Made by a program: the position numbers and the translations under genes
Part shown: positions 43,162 to 51,140 of the stretch, piece by piece
Position numbering within the stretch: position 1 is the stretch's first letter
How the letters are laid out: each line of letters begins with the position of its first letter
The notes under the pieces: generated by a model
The model's database searches: none
Told to the model about the DNA's origin: nothing
The model's input: the letters and a program-made list of their open reading frames with translations, nothing else
Origin: an uncultured Tessaracoccus sp.
GTDB lineage: Bacteria > Actinomycetota > Actinomycetes > Propionibacteriales > Propionibacteriaceae
Assembly: GCF_947255005.1 (NCBI RefSeq)
Contig: NZ_CAMYFI010000004.1
Span: 13,951 to 77,950, forward strand
Reading direction: 5' to 3'
DNA: 64,000 bases

Positions 43162-44004
43162 GTGAAACTTGGATACGAATCAAACACGTGGGGTCCGATT
43201 TGTGGTGATGCCACTGGGATCACCAGCATCAAGGACCTCTTCTACCGCTCAGAAGGTGACACCCTGAAGTCCATCCGTGAGGTCGGTGAATGCGGCTACC
43301 AGGGCATCGAAATCTTTGACGGCAACGTCATGGATTTCGCCGACGATATGGCTACCTTCAAGCAGGCACTCACGGATGCCTGCGTTGAGCTAGCAGGCGT
43401 CTACACCGGCGGTAACTTCATCTATCCCGAGGTGCTGCCCGAAGAGCTGCACAAGGTCCAGCAGTCGATCGATGTTGCTGCCGCTGCCGGGGCGACCTTC
43501 CTCGTCGTTGGCGGAGGCGCGAAGCGCGCAACTGGCACCACTGACGAGGACTACACGCTCCTTGCCAAGGCTCTCGACACCATTCATGACATGGCGGCCG
43601 AAAAGGGACTCGTGGCCGTCTACCACCCCCACCTAACCACCATCTGCGAAACCGCAGAGCAGATTGACACCTTGCTCGAGCGTTCCAAGATCGCATTCTG
43701 CCCCGACACTGGTCACATTGCCGCAGCAGGCTCTGACGCTGCCGCCGTCGTGAAGAAGTGGATCCACCGGATGCCGATCGTTCACCTCAAGGATTTTCAG
43801 CCGGAACCGTTCGACTTCAAGCCCCTCGGCGACGGAGTCATGGACATGCGCGCCATCGTGAAGGAACTGGCGGACGCCAAGTTCGACGGTTGGGTTGTTA
43901 TCGAATTGGACGCCCACGAGGACCCCAAGGGGGCTGCTGCCCTCAACAAGACCCGGATCGACGCTCTATTCGAAGAGTTCGGTCTTAGCTACGAAGGAAA
44001 GTAA
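43162..44004 (+). CDS. IolE-like sugar phosphate isomerase/epimerase family protein
   Basis: A 280-residue AP-endonuclease-2-type TIM barrel. Metal-binding and active-site blocks are visible: GYQGIEIFDG, VYHPHLTTICET, CPDTGHIAAAG, IVHLKDFQ and VVIELDAHED. The pattern is closest to inosose dehydratase (IolE) and MocC-like proteins. It would dehydrate, isomerise or cleave the ketone made by the neighbouring dehydrogenases. It lies between the two Gfo/Idh/MocA genes with gaps of 20 and 11 bases, inside one operon. Confidence 0.85.
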   Translation: MKLGYESNTWGPICGDATGITSIKDLFYRSEGDTLKSIREVGECGYQGIEIFDGNVMDFADDMATFKQALTDACVELAGVYTGGNFIYPEVLPEELHKVQQSIDVAAAAGATFLVVGGGAKRATGTTDEDYTLLAKALDTIHDMAAEKGLVAVYHPHLTTICETAEQIDTLLERSKIAFCPDTGHIAAAGSDAAAVVKKWIHRMPIVHLKDFQPEPFDFKPLGDGVMDMRAIVKELADAKFDGWVVIELDAHEDPKGAAALNKTRIDALFEEFGLSYEGK

Positions 44005-44015
44005 GGAACATAACC

Positions 44016-45185
44016 ATGGAAAAGCTCAACGTTGGACTCATTGGCGGCGGATTCATGGGCAAGGCCCACTCCCTCGCCTACGCGGCGATGCCGATGTTCT
44101 TCTGGCCTGCACCCGCAATTCCGGTCCGCAAGACGCTCGCTGAAGCTACCGACGAGCGCGCGAAGGACGTCGCAGCTCAGTATGGATTTGAGCATTCAAC
44201 GTCGAACTGGCGTGACTTGATCGAAGATCCCGATATCCACATCATCGATATCGCCACACCGAACAACATGCACGCCGAAGCCGCAATCGCAGCGGCTGAA
44301 GCAGGCAAGCACGTCATCTGTGAAAAGCCGCTGTCGAACACAGTAGAAGATGCGCGCCGCATGTACGAGGCGGCTAAGAAGGCCGGCGTAGTGAACATGG
44401 TGGCATTCAATTACCGCCGCACCCCCGCCGTTGCGCTAGCCAAGAAGTACATCGAGGAAGGTGCTATCGGCGACATCTTGAACTTCCGCGGCACCTACCT
44501 GCAGGACTGGAGCGCGGATCCGGAATCACCGTTGTCCTGGCGATTCCAGAAGAGCATCGCCGGTTCCGGCACGCTCGGCGACATCGGCACGCATGTGGTT
44601 GACATGGCGCGCTACCTCGTCGGCGAGATTTCGGCAGTCAACTCCATGCTGGCTACCTGGATTCCAGAGCGCCCCAAACAGGACGGTGGTGTGGACTCGC
44701 TGGGCAACGCGAAGGGCGGCGGTCCCAAGGCTGCGGTGGATGTCGACGACGAACTCGTGACGCTGCTGAAGTTTGAGAATGGTGCCATTGGTTCGCTTGA
44801 GGCAACGCGTAATGCGTGGGGCCGGAACAACTTCATCACCCTTGAAATCCACGGCACGAAGGGTTCCATCTACTTCAACTACGAGCGTCGCGACGAGCTG
44901 CAGGTTTGCTTCTCCGACGATCCTGCTGACCGGCGTGGCTTCCGCACGGTGTACACCGGGCCGAACCATCCGTACGGCGCCAACCTGTGGCCTATCCCTG
45001 CGCTGGGCATCGGCTACGGCGAGACGAAGATCGTCGAGACATACGATTTCATCAATGCAATCGTTAATGGGCAGGAAGCTGACCCAAGCTTCCGTGACGG
45101 CTACCAGATTGAGCTGATCGCTGACGCAATCGTTAAATCTGCTGCTGCTGAAGCATGGACCAATGTCCAGAAAGTCGATTCATAA
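44016..45185 (+). CDS. Gfo/Idh/MocA-family oxidoreductase (second copy)
   Basis: 389 residues. The Rossmann motif GLIGGGFMGKAHS starts at residue 7 and the EKP motif is at 103-105 (CEKPLSNT). The C-terminal domain has GTLGDIGTHVVDMARYLVGE and a long insertion with NAKGGGPKAAVDVDDELV. It is only distantly similar to the first copy (42050), so the pair probably catalyses two different redox steps or acts on two substrates. An intercistronic hairpin follows at 45200. Confidence 0.9.
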   Translation: MEKLNVGLIGGGFMGKAHSLAYAAMPMFFWPAPAIPVRKTLAEATDERAKDVAAQYGFEHSTSNWRDLIEDPDIHIIDIATPNNMHAEAAIAAAEAGKHVICEKPLSNTVEDARRMYEAAKKAGVVNMVAFNYRRTPAVALAKKYIEEGAIGDILNFRGTYLQDWSADPESPLSWRFQKSIAGSGTLGDIGTHVVDMARYLVGEISAVNSMLATWIPERPKQDGGVDSLGNAKGGGPKAAVDVDDELVTLLKFENGAIGSLEATRNAWGRNNFITLEIHGTKGSIYFNYERRDELQVCFSDDPADRRGFRTVYTGPNHPYGANLWPIPALGIGYGETKIVETYDFINAIVNGQEADPSFRDGYQIELIADAIVKSAAAEAWTNVQKVDS

Positions 45186-45199
45186 GAATCCATAAGTGA

Positions 45200-45223
45200 G
45201 TGCGGGCCCTTCGGGGCCCGTAC
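45200..45223 (+). terminator. intercistronic UUCG-tetraloop hairpin
   Basis: CGGGCCC (45203-45209) and GGGCCCG (45214-45220) enclose TTCG, and the stem extends by three pairs including one G-U. UUCG is an extra-stable tetraloop. Only a short, broken T-run follows (TACTTGTACT). It sits 14 bases after the second dehydrogenase gene and 40 bases before the next, so it may attenuate transcription or protect the upstream mRNA. Confidence 0.55.
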
Positions 45224-45262
45224 TTGTACTCCCCCTAACCATTTTTTGCATTAGGAGCTATC

Positions 45263-46267
45263 ATGACGCGACCAATCACCCTCTTCACTGGTCAATGGGC
45301 AGATCTGCCGTTCGAAGAAGTTTGCCGCCTCGCCGGAGAATGGGGCTATGACGGCCTCGAGATCGCCTGCTCGGGTGATCACTTCGAAGTAGACAAGGCC
45401 TTGAGCGATGACAGCTACATACCTGGTCGATTGGAGATCTTGGAACGAAATGGGCTGAGCGTATGGGCGCTCTCAAACCATCTCGTGGGTCAAGCTGTCT
45501 GCGACGATCCGATTGACCATCGCCATCGCGATATGATCCCGGCAGATATCTGGGGAGATGGTGATCCCGAAGGTGTCCGCGGGCGCGCTGCAGAACGCAT
45601 GGCTGACACGGCACGTGCAGCAGCCAAAATGGGTGTCAAGATCGTCACCGGATTCGCTGGCTCTCCCATCTGGAAGTACGTGGCGATGTTCCCGCCAGTA
45701 GCAGAATCGGTAATTAAGGCCGGGTACCAGGAGTTCGCTGATCGTTGGAACCCAATCCTTGACGTCTTTGACGAGGTGGGCGTTCGGTTTGCCCACGAGA
45801 CACACCCAAGTGAGATCGCCTACGACTACTGGACTACGAAGGCCACGCTCGAGGCCATCGGCCACCGCGAGGCGTTTGGGATCAACTGGGACCCGAGCCA
45901 CATGGTCTGGCAGCAGATTGACTGCGTAGGATACCTGTTGGATTTTGCCGACCGGATTTATCACGTGCACTGCAAGGATACGAAGCTGCGCCTGAACGGT
46001 GGCCGCAACGGTCGGCTGTCGTCGCATCTGCCTTGGGCAGACCCTCGTCGCGGCTGGGATTTCATTTCCGTCGGACATGGCGATGTGCCGTGGAGCGATG
46101 CAATCCGGGCCCTGAATCACATTGGCTATGACGGCCCGCTCTCGATCGAGTGGGAAGACGCTGGCATGGATCGACTCGTCGGTGCACTGGATGCGTTGGA
46201 GTTCGTCCGTGGCCTTAACTTCGACCCACCGCAGGCAGCCTTTGACGCAGCCTTCGCACGAAAATAA
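45263..46267 (+). CDS. Sugar phosphate isomerase/epimerase family protein (second TIM barrel)
   Basis: A 334-residue AP-endonuclease-2-type TIM barrel. Blocks: GYDGLEIACSGDHFEV, MGVKIVTGFAGSPIWKY, VRFAHETHPSEIAYDYW, INWDPSHMVWQ, YHVHCKDTKL and LSIEWEDAGMD. The glutamate, aspartate and histidine residues typical of the metal site are present. It is longer than the IolE-like copy and clearly a different subfamily, close to the group often found beside sugar dehydrogenases. AGGAG lies just upstream of the ATG. Confidence 0.85.
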   Translation: MTRPITLFTGQWADLPFEEVCRLAGEWGYDGLEIACSGDHFEVDKALSDDSYIPGRLEILERNGLSVWALSNHLVGQAVCDDPIDHRHRDMIPADIWGDGDPEGVRGRAAERMADTARAAAKMGVKIVTGFAGSPIWKYVAMFPPVAESVIKAGYQEFADRWNPILDVFDEVGVRFAHETHPSEIAYDYWTTKATLEAIGHREAFGINWDPSHMVWQQIDCVGYLLDFADRIYHVHCKDTKLRLNGGRNGRLSSHLPWADPRRGWDFISVGHGDVPWSDAIRALNHIGYDGPLSIEWEDAGMDRLVGALDALEFVRGLNFDPPQAAFDAAFARK

Positions 46268-46274
46268 TGAGGAT

Positions 46275-46314
46275 AGTAATGCCGAGGGGAATTACCCGCC
46301 CTCGGCATTACTTT
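46275..46314 (+). terminator. terminator after the second TIM-barrel gene
   Basis: A perfect 14-bp stem (AGTAATGCCGAGGG at 46275-46288 with its complement at 46299-46312) with a 10-base loop, followed by TTAAATAA. It lies seven bases past the stop codon. It separates the import/oxidoreductase operon from the two hydrolase genes, which may therefore have their own promoter in the AT-rich stretch at 46313-46350. Confidence 0.75.
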
Positions 46315-46363
46315 AAATAAGACCATTAGTTGTAAAACTGATATAGATCAAAGGAGATATACT

Positions 46364-47251
46364 ATGGAGATTATTGCTGACCATGGAGGAGTACCTGCTA
46401 AGCACGGCCGGGCACTCGTCAATGGAGTACGACTCCACTATTCCGTAGCAGGAGCGGGTGAACCGCTGTTCCTGCTTCACGGCGTGCCGAAGACTTCGTA
46501 CCACTGGCGTCGCGTGATCCCCCTCCTCACGCCCTACTACACGGTTATCGCGCCCGATCTTCGCGGTCTCGGCGATTCGGAACGTCCTGCAGATGGCTAC
46601 GATACGAAGAACATGGCCGAAGACATTGCTCAACTGGCCACCCAATTGGGATACGACCAATTCCTCATTGCCGGAGAAGACTGGGGCGCCGCCACTGCCT
46701 ATCAGGTTGCTGCGCAGCACCCGGAACGAGTCAAGAAACTGATTTTTCAGGAAATGATTCTTCCCGGGTTCGGCCTTGAGGACTACTCTTTCCTCACGCG
46801 TGAGAATGTGAGTACCTACGTCTGGCTTTGGCACATTAACTTCTACAGCGTTCCGAATTTCCCTGAAATGCTCATTACAGGCAGAGAGAGGGAGTACTTC
46901 AATTACTTCATGAAGCACGAGACACACAATCCGCAGGCCATCACCCCAGATGCTCTCGACGAATACGTGCGTTGCTACTCTGCACCTGGTGGCATTCGAA
47001 GCATGTGCGAGATCTATCGCGCAACACTCGACGACGCTGATCAGAACCGGGAAGCAGCCAAGACCAAGCTCAAGATGCCGGTACTTGCGGTAGGCAGCGA
47101 GTACTTCATCGGTGAAGACAACGAACGGCAGATGCGCGAGCTCGCCGAAGATGTGAGCGCCGTAATCCTTCCATGGGGGCACCAGCTGGCGGAAGAAGAC
47201 CCAGAAGGGCTCGCGGCTGCCTACCTCAATTTCCTCGGGCGCGGCGACTGA
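46364..47251 (+). CDS. Alpha/beta hydrolase with aspartate nucleophile (epoxide hydrolase-like)
   Basis: 295 residues. The oxyanion-hole region is LLHGVPKTSYHWR (HGVP at 39-42). The nucleophile elbow GEDWGAA carries aspartate 106 in place of serine, and the catalytic histidine is H273 in PWGHQ. An aspartate nucleophile is the mark of epoxide hydrolases, haloalkane or fluoroacetate dehalogenases and some cofactor-free relatives. No signal peptide is present, so it is cytoplasmic. A strong AAGGAGATAT ribosome binding site precedes the ATG. Its place in a sugar catabolic island is unexpected. Confidence 0.85.
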   Translation: MEIIADHGGVPAKHGRALVNGVRLHYSVAGAGEPLFLLHGVPKTSYHWRRVIPLLTPYYTVIAPDLRGLGDSERPADGYDTKNMAEDIAQLATQLGYDQFLIAGEDWGAATAYQVAAQHPERVKKLIFQEMILPGFGLEDYSFLTRENVSTYVWLWHINFYSVPNFPEMLITGREREYFNYFMKHETHNPQAITPDALDEYVRCYSAPGGIRSMCEIYRATLDDADQNREAAKTKLKMPVLAVGSEYFIGEDNERQMRELAEDVSAVILPWGHQLAEEDPEGLAAAYLNFLGRGD

Positions 47252-47322
47252 CAGCGTCACATGATTCGCGCCGATGTTTCGCATGGCAAGCAAATAACTA
47301 ACCCTCTACAAGGAGAAGAGTC

Positions 47323-48462
47323 ATGGGAAAGAACCACGCTTCCGAGGATGCGGGCTACTTTCGAGTGCAACAGAACAAGTCGGGTGGATGGGCATTCATA
47401 GATCCGTTGGGCAAGCCCTTCGTATCTCTCGCTTTGAACCACCTCGATGACAGCGATCTGCGCTATCCGCATAACGTAGACGTGTTTGACCGGAAATATG
47501 GCACTCGTAGGGAATGGACGAAGGGTGTTGTTCGGGATCTTGAAGATCTCAACTTCAACACCATCGGGTGGACTGGCCAGTACATCAGCGGAGACTGGGG
47601 CAAGGCGTTGGACTGGTTCGGGGATCCCATCGATCTCGGCCACTCCTCTCCCTGGCCCGATGAGCTTCTGCTCGACGCCGGCATGCCCTACGTGGTACAG
47701 ATCCGGGTGCAGGAAATCGAAGATTGGAACGGTCACCCAGCATTCCGTGATGTATACAGCGAAGATTTCCAAAAGTATGCAGACTGGATCGCACGGCGTA
47801 TGACATCCGACCATAAGAACAGTCGGAACCTGATCGGGTATTTCTTGGTTGATATTCCCGCCTGGCTGCCCCATGCTTCTGGTCGTTTCTGGCCAGGCTT
47901 TGAAGGCCTGTCGCCCGAGGAACACGACGCGAAGCTCTTCGAGGTAGCCACGCAGTACTACAAGACCGTGACCGAAGCGATTCGCCGATACGATCCAAAT
48001 CACCTTATCCTCGGCGACCGCTACAACGGAAACAAAGGAATTCCCGAGACCGTGCTGCGCGCCATGGTGCCATTCGTCGATGTACTCTCGGTTCAGTACT
48101 TCACCGGCAAGACGGAGACCGAATACACGACGATGATCTCCGACCTCCGTCAGTGGCATGACGTCACGGGCAAACCCGTGGTAATCGCCGACATCGGAAA
48201 CTGGGTTCCCACTGAAATGAACCCGCACCGTACCAGCGACATGCACACTCATGCTGAGCGTGGCGAGGACTACGCACAAGGAATCGCCAGAGTCATGGCC
48301 GAACCTTGGATCATCGGCTGGCACTGGTGCGGATACATTGAGAACCTGGGCCGAGGCTGGGGCATTAAGGATCCCTATGATGAGTTCTACTCCGATCTCA
48401 CTGACCGCATCCGAGAGGCTAACGCCGACGCCCAAACCGCAGTCAGCATGCGAATGGAATAA
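47323..48462 (+). CDS. Agarase-like TIM-barrel protein (GH-A clan related), cytoplasmic
   Basis: 379 residues, no signal peptide. The N-terminal GWAFIDPLGKPFVSLALNH and the block NLIGYFLVDIPAW resemble GH50/agarase-like barrels, and later blocks are HLILGDRYNG, VLSVQYF, KPVVIADIGNW and IIGWHWCGY. Where agarases usually have GYFxDNExxW, this protein has GYFLVDIPAW, so the acid/base glutamate seems replaced. The second-site ADIGN has aspartate where many GH-A enzymes have glutamate. It may hydrolyse a modified glycoside by a different mechanism or have another role. The ATG is preceded by AAGGAG. Confidence 0.65.
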   Translation: MGKNHASEDAGYFRVQQNKSGGWAFIDPLGKPFVSLALNHLDDSDLRYPHNVDVFDRKYGTRREWTKGVVRDLEDLNFNTIGWTGQYISGDWGKALDWFGDPIDLGHSSPWPDELLLDAGMPYVVQIRVQEIEDWNGHPAFRDVYSEDFQKYADWIARRMTSDHKNSRNLIGYFLVDIPAWLPHASGRFWPGFEGLSPEEHDAKLFEVATQYYKTVTEAIRRYDPNHLILGDRYNGNKGIPETVLRAMVPFVDVLSVQYFTGKTETEYTTMISDLRQWHDVTGKPVVIADIGNWVPTEMNPHRTSDMHTHAERGEDYAQGIARVMAEPWIIGWHWCGYIENLGRGWGIKDPYDEFYSDLTDRIREANADAQTAVSMRME

Positions 48463-48506
48463 AGCGCAAGCGAGGGACGGTCAGGTCACACTTGGTCGTT
48501 CCCTCT

Positions 48507-48557
48507 CACTTCGGTGATCGGGCCGGCGTGCACTGACCCGATCACCGAAGTGTTTCG
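48507..48557 (+). terminator. strong terminator at the end of the catabolic island
   Basis: A perfect 16-bp stem (CACTTCGGTGATCGGG at 48507-48522 with its complement at 48537-48552) around a 14-base loop, followed by TTTCG. It lies 44 bases after the agarase-like gene and about 85 bases before the convergent rnj stop, and could act in both directions. Confidence 0.8.
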
Positions 48558-48642
48558 TTCTCCGCTGACATTGGCGGTGAAGATCAACTGCGCAGTTGCC
48601 TGGACGCCCAGTTCCCTCACGATTCCCTACAACGCCGTCCGC

Positions 48643-50319
48643 TCAGGTCGTAATCACCACGGGCACGATCATGGGTCGACGCCGAAGCTTCTTCGATACC
48701 CACTGCCCAATCGTGCGACGCACCACCTGCTGGAGTCGATGCGTGTCCTCCACGCCGTCGCGCATCGCTTCCTGCAGGGCGTCATAGATCTGCAGATGCA
48801 CCTCGTCGAACACGGTGTCTTCCTCTGCAAATCCGCGGGCGTTGATGATGGGCCCGGAGATCACTTCCTTGTTATGCAGGCTCACAACGGTGATGATCGA
48901 GATGAAGCCCTCCTCACCCAGAATGAGGCGGTCGCTCACGGCGTCGGACACGTCACCCACGGTGGAGCCATCAACGAAGATGTAACTTGCGTCGACTTTA
49001 CCGACCACCTTGGCTTGCCCCTTCACCAGGTCGACCACACCGCCGTCCTCCACGATGACGACGTTCTCTTCCCGGATGCCGGTCTTCTTCGCAAGATTGC
49101 CGTTCGCCACGAGATGCCGCACCTCACCGTGCACCGGCATCACGTTCTTAGGCCGGAGAATGTTGTAGCAATACAGCAGCTCGCCCGCCGACGCATGCCC
49201 GGAGACGTGCACGAGCGCATTGCCCTTGTGCACGACGTTGGCCCCGAGTTTCGTCAGTCCGTTGATCACGCGATACACAGAGTTCTCGTTGCCCGGAATC
49301 AGGGAGCTGGCGAGTAGGACGGTGTCGCCCTCCCCCACCTCGATATGTGGATGCTCTCGGTTTGCGATTCGGCTGAGCGCGGCGAGCGGCTCGCCCTGCG
49401 ACCCCGTCGAGATGACCACCACTTCGTCGTCGCGGTAATTGGAGAGATCCTTGAGCTCGATCATGATGCCCGGTGGCACCTTGAGGTAGCCCAGATCGCG
49501 GGCGGTGGACATGTTGCGCACCATCGAGCGCCCCACATAACACACCTTGCGGCCGTGCAACACCGCCTGGTCGAGCACCTGCTGCACGCGGTGCACGTGG
49601 CTGGCGAAGCACGCAACGATGAGCTTGCCCTTGGATTGATCGAACACCCTGGTCATAGCCGGTTCGATGTCGACCTCGTGCGTGGTAAAGCCTGGGGTTT
49701 CTGCGTTCGTAGAGTCGACGAGGAACAGATCGACGCCCTTCGTACCAAGACGTGCGAACCCTCGCAGATCCGTGATGCGACCGTCGAGTGGAAGTTGGTC
49801 CATCTTGAAGTCGCCCGTGTGCAACACGACGCCGGCCTTCGTGCGAATGGCGACAGCGAGAGCATCGGGGATGGAGTGGTTCACCGCGAGGAACTCGAAC
49901 TCGTAACCGCCGACGCGGACCTCGTCGCCTTCCTTCACATCGATGAGCTCGAAGTTGCGCAACCGATGCTCGCGCAGCTTGGCCGCGACGAACGCCAGCG
50001 TGAGGCGCGACCCATAGACGGGGATGTCGGGGCGCATCTTCAGCAGATACGGCACAGCACCAATGTGGTCCTCATGGCCGTGGGTAAGCACGAGCGCCAC
50101 CACATCGTCGAGGCGATCTTTCAGGTAGTCAAGGCCGGGTAGGATGAGGTCGACGCCTGGGTGCGTGTCCTCCGGGAATAGCACGCCGCAATCGACGAGC
50201 GCGATCTCACCGTCGATTTCGAAGGCCGTCATGTTGCGGCCCACATCACCCAACCCGCCAAGGGGAATGACACGCAAAGTGCCTGGCTTCAGCTTCGGTG
50301 GCGTACGCAGTTCGGTCAT
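48643..50319 (-). CDS. rnj: Ribonuclease J
   Basis: A 558-residue metallo-beta-lactamase/beta-CASP nuclease. The zinc motif is HGHEDH at residues 80-85, followed by the beta-CASP domain (ACFASHVHRVQQVLDQAV, STGSQGEPLAALSRIAN) and a C-terminal domain. It processes mRNA and rRNA as both endonuclease and 5' exonuclease. The ATG at 50319 gives the usual MTELRTPPKLKPGTLRV start; an open extension to 50760 is antisense to the acetyltransferase gene and is not used. In actinobacteria rnj normally follows dapA-dapB; dapA is absent from this interval. Confidence 0.95.
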   Translation of the reverse strand: MTELRTPPKLKPGTLRVIPLGGLGDVGRNMTAFEIDGEIALVDCGVLFPEDTHPGVDLILPGLDYLKDRLDDVVALVLTHGHEDHIGAVPYLLKMRPDIPVYGSRLTLAFVAAKLREHRLRNFELIDVKEGDEVRVGGYEFEFLAVNHSIPDALAVAIRTKAGVVLHTGDFKMDQLPLDGRITDLRGFARLGTKGVDLFLVDSTNAETPGFTTHEVDIEPAMTRVFDQSKGKLIVACFASHVHRVQQVLDQAVLHGRKVCYVGRSMVRNMSTARDLGYLKVPPGIMIELKDLSNYRDDEVVVISTGSQGEPLAALSRIANREHPHIEVGEGDTVLLASSLIPGNENSVYRVINGLTKLGANVVHKGNALVHVSGHASAGELLYCYNILRPKNVMPVHGEVRHLVANGNLAKKTGIREENVVIVEDGGVVDLVKGQAKVVGKVDASYIFVDGSTVGDVSDAVSDRLILGEEGFISIITVVSLHNKEVISGPIINARGFAEEDTVFDEVHLQIYDALQEAMRDGVEDTHRLQQVVRRTIGQWVSKKLRRRPMIVPVVITT

Positions 50320-50352
50320 ACCCCCAACGCTAGCGGACAATAGACTGTGCGC

Positions 50353-50871
50353 ATGATCAACACGGTCCGTCTCGCTATGCCCGCCGAAGCTGTCGACGTC
50401 GCGCGCATCCAACGTCGCGTCTGGAACACACAGCCCAGCCTCGCTGTGATGCTCGACGAGGTGAGCGCCGAGCAAGCCACCCAGCTGTGGCATGGGGCCA
50501 TCGCCCGTCCCCCGCTCGCCACGATGCGGGTGCTCGTCGCGCTGGGCGAGGCGGGAATCGTCGGGTTCGCGGTCACCAAGCCGTCCGACGACCCCGACGC
50601 CGGCCCCACCGACGGGGAACTCGCGGAGCTGGTCGTCGACCCGGCCGCGCGCGGACAGGGCCACGGCTCGCGCCTCATGCAGGCCGCCGTGGACACGCTG
50701 CGCACCGACGGGTTCACCGTCGCCACCATGTGGGTTCCCACCACCGACGACGTCATGCACGAGTTCCTACTGTCCGGCGGCTGGGGTGCCGACGGCGCCC
50801 ACCAGGAAGCAGCCACCGAAGACGGCGAGCATTCGCTGAAGCTCACCCGGTTCCACACCGGGATTGCGTGA
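50353..50871 (+). CDS. GNAT-family N-acetyltransferase
   Basis: 172 residues from the ATG at 50353 (a GTG at 50347 is also in frame). The GNAT core is visible: ELAELVVDPAARGQGHGSRLM is motif A with the acetyl-CoA loop RGQGHG, followed by WVPTTDDVMHEFLLSGGW. It acetylates an unknown amine. It is divergent from rnj with only 33 bases between starts, so the two promoters must overlap. Confidence 0.85.
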   Translation: MINTVRLAMPAEAVDVARIQRRVWNTQPSLAVMLDEVSAEQATQLWHGAIARPPLATMRVLVALGEAGIVGFAVTKPSDDPDAGPTDGELAELVVDPAARGQGHGSRLMQAAVDTLRTDGFTVATMWVPTTDDVMHEFLLSGGWGADGAHQEAATEDGEHSLKLTRFHTGIA

Positions 50872-50892
50872 GGTGGGGCGGCAGGTTGTTGC

Positions 50893-51034
50893 CGGTGGTT
50901 GAGTAGCCCACGCAGTGGGCGTATCGAAACCTGCTGGGATGATTTCGATACGCGCCCTTCGGGCGCTACTCAATCATCAGGCATCCTTCCACCCGATGAT
51001 TGAGCCGCCGCTGAAAGCGGCGTGTCGAAATCAT
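50893..51034. repeat. REP-like palindromic repeat cluster (three units)
   Basis: Three alternating units: GGTTGAGTAGCCCACGCAGT..GGGCGTATCGAAACC at 50895-50931, its inverse with TTTCGATACGCGCCC..GGGCGCTACTCAATCATC at 50943-50979, and a third with ATGATTGAGCCGCC..GGCGTGTCGAAATCATC at 50996-51034. Each unit itself forms a small GC hairpin. The family matches the element at 27729-27835. The 269-base gap between the acetyltransferase and dapB holds this cluster and a terminator, and no gene. Confidence 0.75.
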
Positions 51035-51060
51035 CTGCGGCGCGCTCGGACGTCGTCGAT

Positions 51061-51103
51061 AAAGAATGCTGGAACCCACCTATTTTGGTGGGTTCCAGCA
51101 TTC
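51061..51103 (-). terminator. terminator of dapB
   Basis: A perfect 17-bp stem (51064-51080 with 51087-51103; core GGAACCCACC) around a 6-base loop. On the minus strand the stem is followed by TTT (51063-51061), 38 bases past the dapB stop. The outer part GAATG...CATTC and the inner CCACC/GGTGG are shared with the hairpin at 54527-54578. Confidence 0.75.
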
Positions 51104-51140
51104 CTTATGTGAGTGAGGCTGGGTGGCGGGCTCAGAGGCG

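Noticed and set aside
46351..46366. Ribosome binding site nearly identical to the phage T7 gene 10 leader (AAGGAGATATAC)
   Set aside because: The match is short, A/T-rich Shine-Dalgarno regions converge easily, and no other phage or vector sequence is nearby, so it is read as a strong natural ribosome binding site.
50320..50760. N-terminal extension of RNase J to 50760
   Set aside because: The extension is opposite the acetyltransferase gene, adds about 147 residues unknown in the family, and the ATG at 50319 gives a normal N-terminus.
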